This document shows, piece after piece, positions 6,289 through 12,432 of a DNA stretch of 12,432 bases. This stretch comes from Anaerolineales bacterium (GTDB lineage Bacteria > Chloroflexota > Anaerolineae > Promineifilales > Promineifilaceae): assembly GCA_020432595.1 (NCBI GenBank), contig JAGQGA010000092.1, forward strand, positions 1 to 12,432. The letters run 5' to 3'. The notes below the pieces were generated by a model. The model was not told where the DNA came from. It saw only the letters and a list, made by a program, of their open reading frames with translations, and ran no database searches. A program made the translations under genes and the position numbers. Each line of letters begins with the position of its first letter. Within the stretch, counting starts at the first letter, position 1.

Positions 6289-8515
6289 GTTCCTGATACT
6301 GCGCCATCATCCGCGCTAACGGCCGTAAACTGAGCCACCATTGATTTAACGGCCGTTCCACTCCCTGCTCCGTCAGTGAGGGCACGTCGGCCACGTTGGT
6401 CGTTGCCAACTGCCCCCTTTGCAGCCCCACCACCAGTGCCGGTGCCGTTTCTGCGCCGTGCGGCTCGTCAAAAAGCTGCATGGCTCGCGTTGCCAGCCGC
6501 GTCGCCTGAATCCGGTCATAGGGCGACGGGTTGCCCCCTTGCTGCACATGCCCCAAAATCGCTTGCCGCACGTCAAACAGATCGCCCCCTTCCTTCTCCA
6601 AAACGGCGCACATAAAGGGGGTCGTGTAATAGGGGTCTACCCGTTCGCTGCGAATCAACAGCCCCAATCGTTTTCCCTGCTTGAACCCTTCGCGCAAATT
6701 GGTCACATCTGCTTCCAAATCAGCCAGCGTGACCCCCTCTTCCGGCAAATAAACCCGCTCTGCGCCGGTGGCAATGCCGCTCATCAGGGCCAAATAGCCG
6801 CAGTCATGACCCATTACCTCCACCACAAAGCAGCGCTGGCTGGCAACGGCCGATTGCTTGATTTTGTCCACATCTTCCACAATGCTGTTCAGCGCCGTGT
6901 CGGCACCAATGCTGTACTCCGTTCCCGGCAAATTGTTGTTGATGGTGGCCGGTAAACAGATGATGGGGATGTTGAAGGCGGGGTAGCTGGCTCGCTCCTT
7001 AAACAGCAAGTGCGCCCCGTTATAGGCCGTCCAGCCGCCAATTAGCAGCAGCCCGTCAATTTGATGGGCGGCCAACCGGGCGGCAATCTTGGGCAAATCT
7101 TGCGGCTTGGGGCAGTAGCGATTGGTGCCTAATTCGGCACCCCCGCGCCCCATCCAGTTGGTGACGCTCATCCACTCCATTTCGCTGATGTTGCCTTCGA
7201 TGAGGCCGCGAAAGCCGTTGCGTATAGCCAGTATGGTGTGGCCTTTGTCCAGCCCCAGCCGCACCGCCACGCGAACGGCCGTATTCATTCCCGGTGCTGG
7301 CCCCCCACTGTGCATAATTGCCAGCCGTAACTGCCGCTGCTCCGGCTGTGTCTGGCGGGGCTTGGCGCGGGTCAGCGTGCGGAAGGTGCGGTACGTTTCG
7401 GCAAAGCTGCCGCCGCGCAGTGCCATTGCCGCCTCGTAATCCTGCGCCTTAATGAGTTCGGCCACCTGGTGGGTTTGCGCCACGCACGCCATCAGCGGTG
7501 CACGGGTGATGGTGTGGTCTTGAATCCCAATGAGCTGCGGTTCGCTGTCCACCGTAGCCGCCAAAATCTCCTTCACCGCTGCCTGGGCCACCATCGTGCT
7601 CATGTATCGCTCAAAGGCGCTGGGCGAGCCGCCGCGCTGAACATGCCCCAAAATGGTGACGCGGGTGTCTTCTTTAATGCGATCCTCAATCACTTTTTTA
7701 ACATAGCCGCTGGTAATGGCCTTCCCGTGCCGATCCTGCGCCCCTTCAGCCACAATGACGATGCTGTTGCGCCGCCCAATCAGCCGCCCGGCACGCAGCG
7801 TATCGCACATTTTTTGCTCCCAATCATCGCTTTCCGGCGGTGATTCGGGAATGAGTACCCAGTTGGCACCAGCGGCGACGGCGCTCATCAGCGCCAAATA
7901 GCCGCAGTGCCGCCCCATGACTTCGATGACAAAGGTGCGCTGGTGGCTGGCAGCCGTGGCGTTGATCGCGTCCACGGCTTCGATGATACGGTGCAGGGCG
8001 GTGTCGGCACCAATGGTCATGTCGGTGCCAAACATGTCGTTGTCAATGGAGCCGACCAGCCCGACTAGGTGCAGAACGGGGTGGGCGTTGGCCTGTACCT
8101 GGCTGATTTTGCCCTGGGCGACCAGTTCGGCCAGCAGCCCCGGCCACTCCTGGCGGAAAATGTTGGCCCCGGTCAGGCTGCCGTCGCCACCAATGACGAC
8201 GAGCCGGTCTATGTCGTGGTTGATGAGGTTGTGGGCGGCTTGCAAACGGCCGTTTCGCTCCCGAAACGCATCACACCGCGCCGAACCAATTTCCGTGCCG
8301 CCCTGCTGCAAAATCCCTCCTACCGATGACCAGGTCATCGGCTTGATAAACCCCTTTCCAGCCACCATCCCCTTATAGCCTTCGTAAATGGCAAAAACCC
8401 GCGCCCCCATGTTGAGCGCTGTGCGTACAACAGACCGCACGGCGGGGTTCATCCCCGGCGAATCGCCGCCGCTCGTCAGAACGCCAATGCTAATTGGTTG
8501 ATTGTTTGTGGTCAT
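6281..8515 (-). CDS. pfkA: 6-phosphofructokinase, tandem-duplicated eukaryotic-type (catalytic N-half, degenerate C-half)
   Basis: The enzyme would phosphorylate fructose 6-phosphate to fructose 1,6-bisphosphate in glycolysis. At 744 residues it is twice the usual bacterial length and holds two PFK domains. The N-half (8-380) has SGGDSPGMN (15-23), the ATP-type GGDGS (109-113), the catalytic block GSIDND (155-160, proton acceptor Asp158), MGRHCGYLA (200-208) and GHVQRGGSPSAFER (290-303). The C-half (398-740) keeps the fold (SGGPAPGMN, GHVQQGGNPSPYDR). Its nucleotide motif is GGWTAY (493-498) and its catalytic block is ATINNN (523-528), where Asn replaces the catalytic Asp. This split matches animal and fungal PFK, whose C-half is an allosteric unit. 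Segments such as VGLVGSIDND and TRVTILGHVQRGGSPSAF closely resemble animal PFK as I remember it. GGAAGGA gives a good Shine-Dalgarno 6 bases before the ATG at 8515. Allosteric control is inference. Confidence 0.9.
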   Translation of the reverse strand: MTTNNQPISIGVLTSGGDSPGMNPAVRSVVRTALNMGARVFAIYEGYKGMVAGKGFIKPMTWSSVGGILQQGGTEIGSARCDAFRERNGRLQAAHNLINHDIDRLVVIGGDGSLTGANIFRQEWPGLLAELVAQGKISQVQANAHPVLHLVGLVGSIDNDMFGTDMTIGADTALHRIIEAVDAINATAASHQRTFVIEVMGRHCGYLALMSAVAAGANWVLIPESPPESDDWEQKMCDTLRAGRLIGRRNSIVIVAEGAQDRHGKAITSGYVKKVIEDRIKEDTRVTILGHVQRGGSPSAFERYMSTMVAQAAVKEILAATVDSEPQLIGIQDHTITRAPLMACVAQTHQVAELIKAQDYEAAMALRGGSFAETYRTFRTLTRAKPRQTQPEQRQLRLAIMHSGGPAPGMNTAVRVAVRLGLDKGHTILAIRNGFRGLIEGNISEMEWMSVTNWMGRGGAELGTNRYCPKPQDLPKIAARLAAHQIDGLLLIGGWTAYNGAHLLFKERASYPAFNIPIICLPATINNNLPGTEYSIGADTALNSIVEDVDKIKQSAVASQRCFVVEVMGHDCGYLALMSGIATGAERVYLPEEGVTLADLEADVTNLREGFKQGKRLGLLIRSERVDPYYTTPFMCAVLEKEGGDLFDVRQAILGHVQQGGNPSPYDRIQATRLATRAMQLFDEPHGAETAPALVVGLQRGQLATTNVADVPSLTEQGVERPLNQWWLSLRPLARMMAQYQERD

Positions 8516-8589
8516 TGTTTTCCTTCCATAAATGGCAACGGACGGGAAATTTGTACCGTCGGTCGCTACTGTCCTTCATCCATAGCTTA

Positions 8590-8617
8590 AGCATACTCCA
8601 CGCCGCCAAATCTTCAA
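8590..8617 (-). promoter_or_regulatory. Candidate promoter for the phosphofructokinase gene
   Basis: On the minus strand TTGAAG (8617-8612) and TATGCT (8595-8590) are separated by 16 bases, a fair -35/-10 pair about 75 bases before the ATG at 8515. The rest of the 189-base divergent gap to the next gene shows only that gene's Shine-Dalgarno (AAGGAG, 8691-8696). The match is moderate. Confidence 0.3.
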
Positions 8618-8704
8618 CTGACAAATGACATGATTGTTTGCTGGACGAAAGTAGGAATTGTGGTTATTTTCGGGGAAACATGCCATTGACAAGGAGAAAC
8701 AACA

Positions 8705-9484
8705 ATGGATTACAGTGTCTGTTCTTACAGCTTCCACCGTACGTTTGACGCGGGGGAGATGGATATTTTTGGCTATATTGATTGGTGCAAAGAGGCCGGG
8801 TTTACCAAGCTGGATCCGTGGATGCGCCATTTGGAGGATGGATTCGCCGACGATGCGTTTATTGCGCGGGTGAAGGCGGCGGGGGATGCGGCCGGGCTGC
8901 CGTTTGGCTGTATTGCCGTGGATGGGGCGCATGTGTATGAAAAAACGGCCGTTGCCCGTGCCGCCAACCGCCAAAAGGCATACCGCTGGATTGATATCGC
9001 CGCCGCGCTGGGAGCCACCCAAATCCGCATTGATGCCGGTGGTCGTGGCGAAAGCTGGGGCGACATCGCCGATGTCGTGATTGAAGGGTACAACGACATC
9101 ATCGCCTATGCTCGTCCGCACGGTATTGAAGTGGTGATTGAAAACCATTGGGGGCCAACCCAAGACCCCAACACCATGTACAAGCTGCTCGATGCTGTGG
9201 ATGGGCTTGGCTTGCTCTTTGACTCATTCAACTGGCCGGCCGGAACCCACGAACAAGCATGGCCGCAATATGCCCCCTACGCCAGCCTGACCCACATCAA
9301 AACCTTTGCCTTCGACGAAGATGGCAACGAAGCTACCTGGGACATCCCCAAGGTGATCCGCATTTTGCGCGAAGCCGGGTACGATGGCTGCTGGGGCATC
9401 GAAGGGGAATCGCCCGACTGGGATGAAATCGAAATCGTGACCCGGACGCTGGCGTTGATAAAGCGGGAGTTGGGTGCGGTATAA
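8705..9484 (+). CDS. Sugar phosphate isomerase/epimerase-like TIM-barrel protein (xylose-isomerase-like, AP_endonuc_2 family)
   Basis: A 259-residue single-domain TIM barrel of the family that includes sugar isomerases, 3-keto-sugar epimerases and inosose dehydratases. The start is set by AAGGAG (8691-8696), 8 bases before the ATG. Likely divalent-metal ligands sit at strand ends: Glu146 in VVIENHWG, Asp173 in LLFDSFNW, His197 in LTHIKTF and Glu233 in WGIEGE. The early YSFHRTF and the IRIDAGGRGESW (107-118) segments fit substrate-binding loops. The next gene is a Gfo/Idh/MocA dehydrogenase, and this pairing is usual in pathways that oxidise and then epimerise or dehydrate polyols and sugar acids. 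The exact substrate cannot be read from the sequence. The gene carries one AACGGCCGTT motif. Confidence 0.85.
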   Translation: MDYSVCSYSFHRTFDAGEMDIFGYIDWCKEAGFTKLDPWMRHLEDGFADDAFIARVKAAGDAAGLPFGCIAVDGAHVYEKTAVARAANRQKAYRWIDIAAALGATQIRIDAGGRGESWGDIADVVIEGYNDIIAYARPHGIEVVIENHWGPTQDPNTMYKLLDAVDGLGLLFDSFNWPAGTHEQAWPQYAPYASLTHIKTFAFDEDGNEATWDIPKVIRILREAGYDGCWGIEGESPDWDEIEIVTRTLALIKRELGAV

Positions 9485-9490
9485 AAAATG

Positions 9491-9556
9491 GGACGCAGAT
9501 TTTCCTGATTTACCTGATTGATCTTTTCATCAGGCTAATCAGGTAAATCTGCGTCC
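9491..9556. repeat. Long interrupted hairpin between the isomerase-like and dehydrogenase genes
   Basis: The outer stem GGACGCAGATTT (9491-9502) pairs perfectly with AAATCTGCGTCC (9545-9556). After one mismatch, 7 more base pairs follow (9504-9510 with 9537-9543), and after two mismatches, 6 more (9513-9518 with 9529-9534). The loop is 10 bases. It starts 6 bases after the upstream stop and has no T-run, so it looks like a REP-type element or transcript stabiliser rather than a terminator. It carries the small internal repeat CCTGATT/ACCTGATT. Confidence 0.75.
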
Positions 9557-9574
9557 TATTCTTCTCTTAACATC

Positions 9575-10678
9575 ATGAGTAATAAAATACGCATTGGGGT
9601 CATTGGGACGGGGCAGATTGGCAAGCACCATCTGGACAATTACAGCAAGGTTAGCAGCGCGGAGCTGGTGGCGGTGGCCGACATCAACGGGGCGGAGGCG
9701 GAGCGGGTGGCGGCACTCCACGCCATTCCCCACGTCTACACCGATTTTCGCCAGCTTTTGGCGCGGGACGATATTGACGCGGTGGATGTCTGCCTGCATA
9801 ACAACCTCCACATGCCGGTGACGGTGGCGGCGCTGGAGGCGGGCAAACACGTTTACTGCGAAAAACCGATGGCAGGGGCGTACCGCGACGCGCTGACGAT
9901 GTGGGAAACGGCGCAGGCGACGGGCAAGATGTTGTCTATTCAGCTAGTGACGCTGTTTCACAACAACATGAAGGCGGCGCGGGCGTTGATTGACGCGGGG
10001 CAGCTTGGCCGGATTTACCACGCCCGTTCCACGGGGTACCGGCGGCGTGGACGGCCGTTTGTGGATGGCTACGGCAGCGCGACCTTTGTGCAAAAGGAGC
10101 AGTCGTCGGGCGGGGCGATGTATGACATGGGCGTTTACCATATCGCCACGATGCTCTACCTGCTGGACAACCCGGAGGTGGTGCGGATTTCGGGGCAGGT
10201 GTATCAGGAAACGGCCGTTGATCCCGAACGCTTCGCCCGCAGTGGCTACAACGTCGAAGAGCTAGGGCTGGGCTTGGTTCGCTTTGCCGGTGGGCTGACG
10301 ATGGACATCATCGAGGCGTGGGCGGTGCATATGAACCCGTTTGAAGGCAGCAGCCTGTTTGGCAGCGAAGGGGGCATTCGGCTGGAGCCGTTTGGCTTTT
10401 ACCGCAGCCTGGGCGACCTTGACCTGGACACCACGGTGAACCTCAACGGCTACGACTGGCGGCTCCACACGGTGCGCGAAAATGGCGATGCCTACGATGA
10501 ACCACAGGCGCACTGGGTGGCAGCGCTGCAAGGGCGTGTGCCGCTGCTGCCCACGGCCGAACTCGCCCTCAACACCATGCTCATCTCCGAAGGCATCTAT
10601 CTGTCGGCGCAGCTAGGGCGGGAAGTGACGGCGGCGGAGGTGTTGGCGGGGTCGGTTTCGACGGCGATTAGGGTGTAG
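9575..10678 (+). CDS. Gfo/Idh/MocA family NAD(P)-dependent oxidoreductase
   Basis: The 367-residue length is normal for this family, which oxidises or reduces sugars, polyols and inositols at one carbon. Residues 5-120 form the Rossmann domain, with [12 protein letters not shown] (8-19) as the dinucleotide loop, Asp37 after strand 2 (VAVADING, usually NAD preference) and the family hallmark CEKPMAG (95-101). The C-terminal sheet domain has [11 protein letters not shown] (179-189), where Asp184 and His189 occupy the usual catalytic positions. The ATG at 9575 leaves only seven residues before the glycine loop, so a later start is unlikely, yet no Shine-Dalgarno is visible. The gene lies 90 bases behind the TIM-barrel gene on the same strand, with a hairpin between, and the two probably share a pathway. 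One exact AACGGCCGTT motif and one near match lie in the gene. Confidence 0.9.
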   Translation: MSNKIRIGVIGTGQIGKHHLDNYSKVSSAELVAVADINGAEAERVAALHAIPHVYTDFRQLLARDDIDAVDVCLHNNLHMPVTVAALEAGKHVYCEKPMAGAYRDALTMWETAQATGKMLSIQLVTLFHNNMKAARALIDAGQLGRIYHARSTGYRRRGRPFVDGYGSATFVQKEQSSGGAMYDMGVYHIATMLYLLDNPEVVRISGQVYQETAVDPERFARSGYNVEELGLGLVRFAGGLTMDIIEAWAVHMNPFEGSSLFGSEGGIRLEPFGFYRSLGDLDLDTTVNLNGYDWRLHTVRENGDAYDEPQAHWVAALQGRVPLLPTAELALNTMLISEGIYLSAQLGREVTAAEVLAGSVSTAIRV

Positions 10679-10691
10679 TGGGGTGTGGGGA

Positions 10692-10727
10692 GTGGGGAGT
10701 AGGGTGTATTTACGCCCTACTCCCTAC
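10692..10727. terminator. Bidirectional terminator-like hairpin between convergent genes
   Basis: GGGAGTAGGG (10695-10704) pairs perfectly with CCCTACTCCC (10715-10724). The stem extends inward by three pairs (one G-T) to a 4-base loop ATTT, and outward by three more pairs to 10692/10727. It fills the 58-base gap between the dehydrogenase stop and the LysM protein stop, which converge here. On the plus strand a pyrimidine-rich tract with several T follows; on the minus strand there is no T-run. The position argues for a terminator serving at least the plus-strand gene. Confidence 0.6.
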
Positions 10728-10736
10728 GCTTCTCTC

Positions 10737-11867
10737 TTATGGCACTGGCGTATTGGTCGCCGTGGGTGGGATGGGGGTGTTGGTGGCCGTTGGCGGAATT
10801 GGGGTGGCCGTGTTGGTGGGTGTTGGGGGAACGGGTGTAGCCGTGTAAGTTGCCGTTGGCGGTACGGGCGTGGCCGTATGCGTTGGGGTGGGCGGGATGG
10901 AGGTGGCGGTGTTGGTGGGGGTGGGGGGAACGGCCGTTCCTGTAGCCGTAGCCGTTGCTGTAGGAGACGAAGTAGCCGTCACCGTACCCGTAGCCGTGGG
11001 GAGTGGGGTGGCGGTGGCAGTGGGGAAGGGCGTGGCCGTCACTGTACCGGTTGCCGTGGCGGTGGCGAATGGGGTTGCTGTAGCTGTGGGCGGCACATTG
11101 GTCGCGGCCGGGCGCGGCGTGTTGGATGGCTCAGGTTTTGCGGTGTTGGTGGCTGTAGGCGGTACATTAGTAGCGGTAGGCAGTACGGCCAGCGGCGGTA
11201 AATAAATTTGTTTGCCGGCCACCAAATAGCTGCTGCTGAGGCAGTTGGCGTTCATGACGGCAAAGACAGTGGTGCCCCGGCTGCTTGCTAATGAGAACAT
11301 GGTGTCACCCGCCTGCACCGTGTAGCGCGTCCACCAATTAGGCGGGCCGCAGGGGATGCGCTGCGGTGGCGTGGTGGGCAGGTACAGGGTGGTGCCGCTG
11401 TAAAGGGGCATGTTTTCGCCCAGACAGTTGGCCTGGCGCACTTCGTTAACGGTGGCTCCGGCGTTGAGCGCCAGGGCAAAGAGGGTGTCGCCAGGGCGCA
11501 CCACATAAGCCACCCAGCCGGCCGGAATTTGACCGCAAGTAGGCAGCATGGCAACGGCCGTTGGCGTTTGCGGCACCGAGCCATCGGGCGTGGTGGTGGG
11601 GCTGGCGGGGAGCGGGGTGGCCGTTTCCGTGGGCAGGGCAATGGTGGGGAAGGGGGTAGCGGTGGGGGTGTCGCCTAGGCTGCCGATGATCGGCAGCAGG
11701 GTGACGGGGAAAAAGGATTCCTGCGGCAGGCCGTCGTGGACAAACAGGGTGTCTAGCTGCGCCATAAACAGCCCCATCAGCACCGTCAGGATGACGCTGC
11801 CGGTGAGAATGAGGTTGGTCGGCCATTTGCCGCGACTTTTTTCCGTTACAACTGGGTCGTTTTTCAT
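10737..11867 (-). CDS. Membrane-anchored protein with two LysM domains and a long Pro/Thr-rich tail
   Basis: The chosen start at 11867 overlaps the stop of the upstream kinase as ATGA, a sign of translational coupling, and gives 376 residues. A longer in-frame start at 11951 would lie inside the kinase gene and is unlikely. Residues 18-38 form one membrane segment after a short basic cytosolic stretch (signal anchor). A Pro/Thr linker follows. Then come LysM 1 at about 119-163 ([13 protein letters not shown]...YSGTTLYLP) and LysM 2 at about 180-224 ([13 protein letters not shown]...VAGKQIYLP), which bind GlcNAc-containing glycans such as peptidoglycan. Residues 229-376 are low-complexity Pro/Thr/Ala. 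The last ~65 residues contain 11-residue repeats of the pattern TATP(I/V)PPT(P/A)T(N/H/Y). Such tails are common spacers in Chloroflexota surface proteins and may be glycosylated (inference). The protein likely sits outside the membrane, touching the cell wall. Confidence 0.85.
   Translation of the reverse strand: MKNDPVVTEKSRGKWPTNLILTGSVILTVLMGLFMAQLDTLFVHDGLPQESFFPVTLLPIIGSLGDTPTATPFPTIALPTETATPLPASPTTTPDGSVPQTPTAVAMLPTCGQIPAGWVAYVVRPGDTLFALALNAGATVNEVRQANCLGENMPLYSGTTLYLPTTPPQRIPCGPPNWWTRYTVQAGDTMFSLASSRGTTVFAVMNANCLSSSYLVAGKQIYLPPLAVLPTATNVPPTATNTAKPEPSNTPRPAATNVPPTATATPFATATATGTVTATPFPTATATPLPTATGTVTATSSPTATATATGTAVPPTPTNTATSIPPTPTHTATPVPPTATYTATPVPPTPTNTATPIPPTATNTPIPPTATNTPVP
10740..10935 (-). 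repeat. 33-bp degenerate tandem repeat coding the LysM protein tail
   Basis: The DNA repeats in steps of about 33 bases and codes four to five units of the pattern TATP(I/V)PPT(P/A)T(N/H/Y) at the protein's C-terminus. Less regular TAT/PT-rich repeats continue to about 11180. Units differ at third codon positions, so the repeat is old enough to have diverged but could still change length by recombination or slippage. Confidence 0.65.
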
Positions 11868-12432
11868 GCGCTGCCGTTTAGGTGTCCGTTGGCTGACAGG
11901 GGAAAGAGCACCGAGAAGGTGCTGCCAACGCCGGGTTCGGTGTCTACCCAAATGCGACCGCCGTTGTTTTCAATCAGCGATTGGGTGACGGCCAGACCCG
12001 CGCCAGTATCGCCAAGACCGCTAATGAGCGGTTCGTGGCTGTGCTGCTGGGGCATAAAGGCGCGGGACAAATCGGCCACGGGAATGCCGCCGCCGCTGTC
12101 GCTGACTTCCAGATGGATAAATTCGAGCTTTTCCTGATGGCCGCTACTGCTGGGGGTGTAGATGGCGTTGGCTTCGGCGCGGATGCCCACATGACCGCTT
12201 TTGCCCGATGAGCGGCAGGCGTTGTCAAGCAGGTTGGCGACGATTTGGTGCAGGGCGTGGGGGCTGATGGGAAGCTGGGGCAGGTTGTCGTCCACGTGCA
12301 GGTCGAGCCGAAGCTGGCTGTCACGGATTTGGGTGATGAGGCTGGAAACGGCCGTTTCCACCGCTGTCCGCACATCTGCTTGCTCCACCTGAGGCAGCGG
12401 TGCCGGTTCCGCCACCCTCATCAGTTGAATAA
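11864..12432 (-). CDS. Sensor histidine kinase, C-terminal part (HATPase domain), N-terminus beyond window
   Basis: The frame is open to the right edge; the ATG at 12421 is internal, since codons for Ile-Gln-Leu precede it without a break. The visible ~188 residues are the end of a dimerisation helix followed by a GHKL ATPase domain. Counting from Met12421, the N box is [15 protein letters not shown] (58-72), the G1 box VSDSGGGIP (107-115) and the G2 region [11 protein letters not shown] (135-145). The domain closes with [20 protein letters not shown]. The kinase would autophosphorylate and pass phosphate to a response regulator that is not in the window. The stop overlaps the LysM gene start as ATGA, so the two proteins are probably made together. 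Whether the LysM protein feeds cell-wall information to the kinase is inference. One AACGGCCGTT motif lies near 12350. Confidence 0.88.
   Translation of the reverse strand, partial: IQLMRVAEPAPLPQVEQADVRTAVETAVSSLITQIRDSQLRLDLHVDDNLPQLPISPHALHQIVANLLDNACRSSGKSGHVGIRAEANAIYTPSSSGHQEKLEFIHLEVSDSGGGIPVADLSRAFMPQQHSHEPLISGLGDTGAGLAVTQSLIENNGGRIWVDTEPGVGSTFSVLFPLSANGHLNGSA

Noticed and set aside
6419..8378. Several plus-strand open frames opposite the phosphofructokinase
   Set aside because: They are GC-rich antisense shadows of a strongly conserved enzyme gene.
8685..8690. Exact TTGACA as a -35 box for the TIM-barrel gene
   Set aside because: It lies directly against the Shine-Dalgarno and 15 bases from the ATG, so no -10 or leader can follow.
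10870..11205. Plus-strand Val/Ala/Gly-rich open frame
   Set aside because: It is the complement of the Pro/Thr repeat tail of the LysM protein; the periodicity comes from that repeat.

Overview
The window reads as a chromosomal segment of a GC-rich bacterium, most likely a Chloroflexota (Anaerolineae-like) genome. The pointers are a LysM protein with a long Pro/Thr tail, a NACHT-FGE protein beside a diversity-generating retroelement (DGR) type reverse transcriptase, and many small dispersed palindromes. The taxonomic call is inference from gene style; no rRNA or marker gene is present.

Layout. (1) Positions 1-987, minus strand: the N-terminal 329 residues of an exported right-handed beta-helix protein that runs off the left edge. 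(2) 988-1425: divergent intergenic region with a perfect 16-bp palindrome, a TATAAT box and a heptad-repeat hairpin next to the Shine-Dalgarno of the next gene. (3) 1426-4110, plus: a membrane-anchored NACHT (STAND) ATPase with helical repeats and a C-terminal FGE/C-type-lectin-like domain. (4) 4247-4897, plus: a DGR-type reverse transcriptase that stops just before the catalytic YxDD motif. (5) 4928-6220 and 6281-8515, minus: a ThrE-family exporter downstream of a double-length 6-phosphofructokinase of eukaryotic type, separated by a second heptad hairpin. (6) 8705-9484 and 9575-10678, plus: a sugar isomerase/epimerase-like TIM barrel and a Gfo/Idh/MocA dehydrogenase, a typical polyol or sugar-acid catabolic pair, with a long hairpin between them. 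(7) 10737-11867 and 11864-12432, minus: a membrane-anchored double-LysM protein translationally coupled (ATGA) behind a histidine kinase that enters from the right edge.

The most interesting part is the 1.0-4.9 kb island. A NACHT ATPase whose last ~50 residues have the shape of a DGR variable region sits directly upstream of a DGR-type reverse transcriptase. This is the arrangement of a self-diversifying conflict or immune receptor. The reverse transcriptase has lost its C-terminal half and no template repeat is visible, so the local cassette looks decayed or frozen, served in trans, or broken by assembly.

The genes outside the island are peppered with the palindrome AACGGCCGTT (12 exact copies counted, all inside coding sequence). 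The stretch from about 830 to 5200, which holds the island, has none. This supports a separate, acquired origin for the island.
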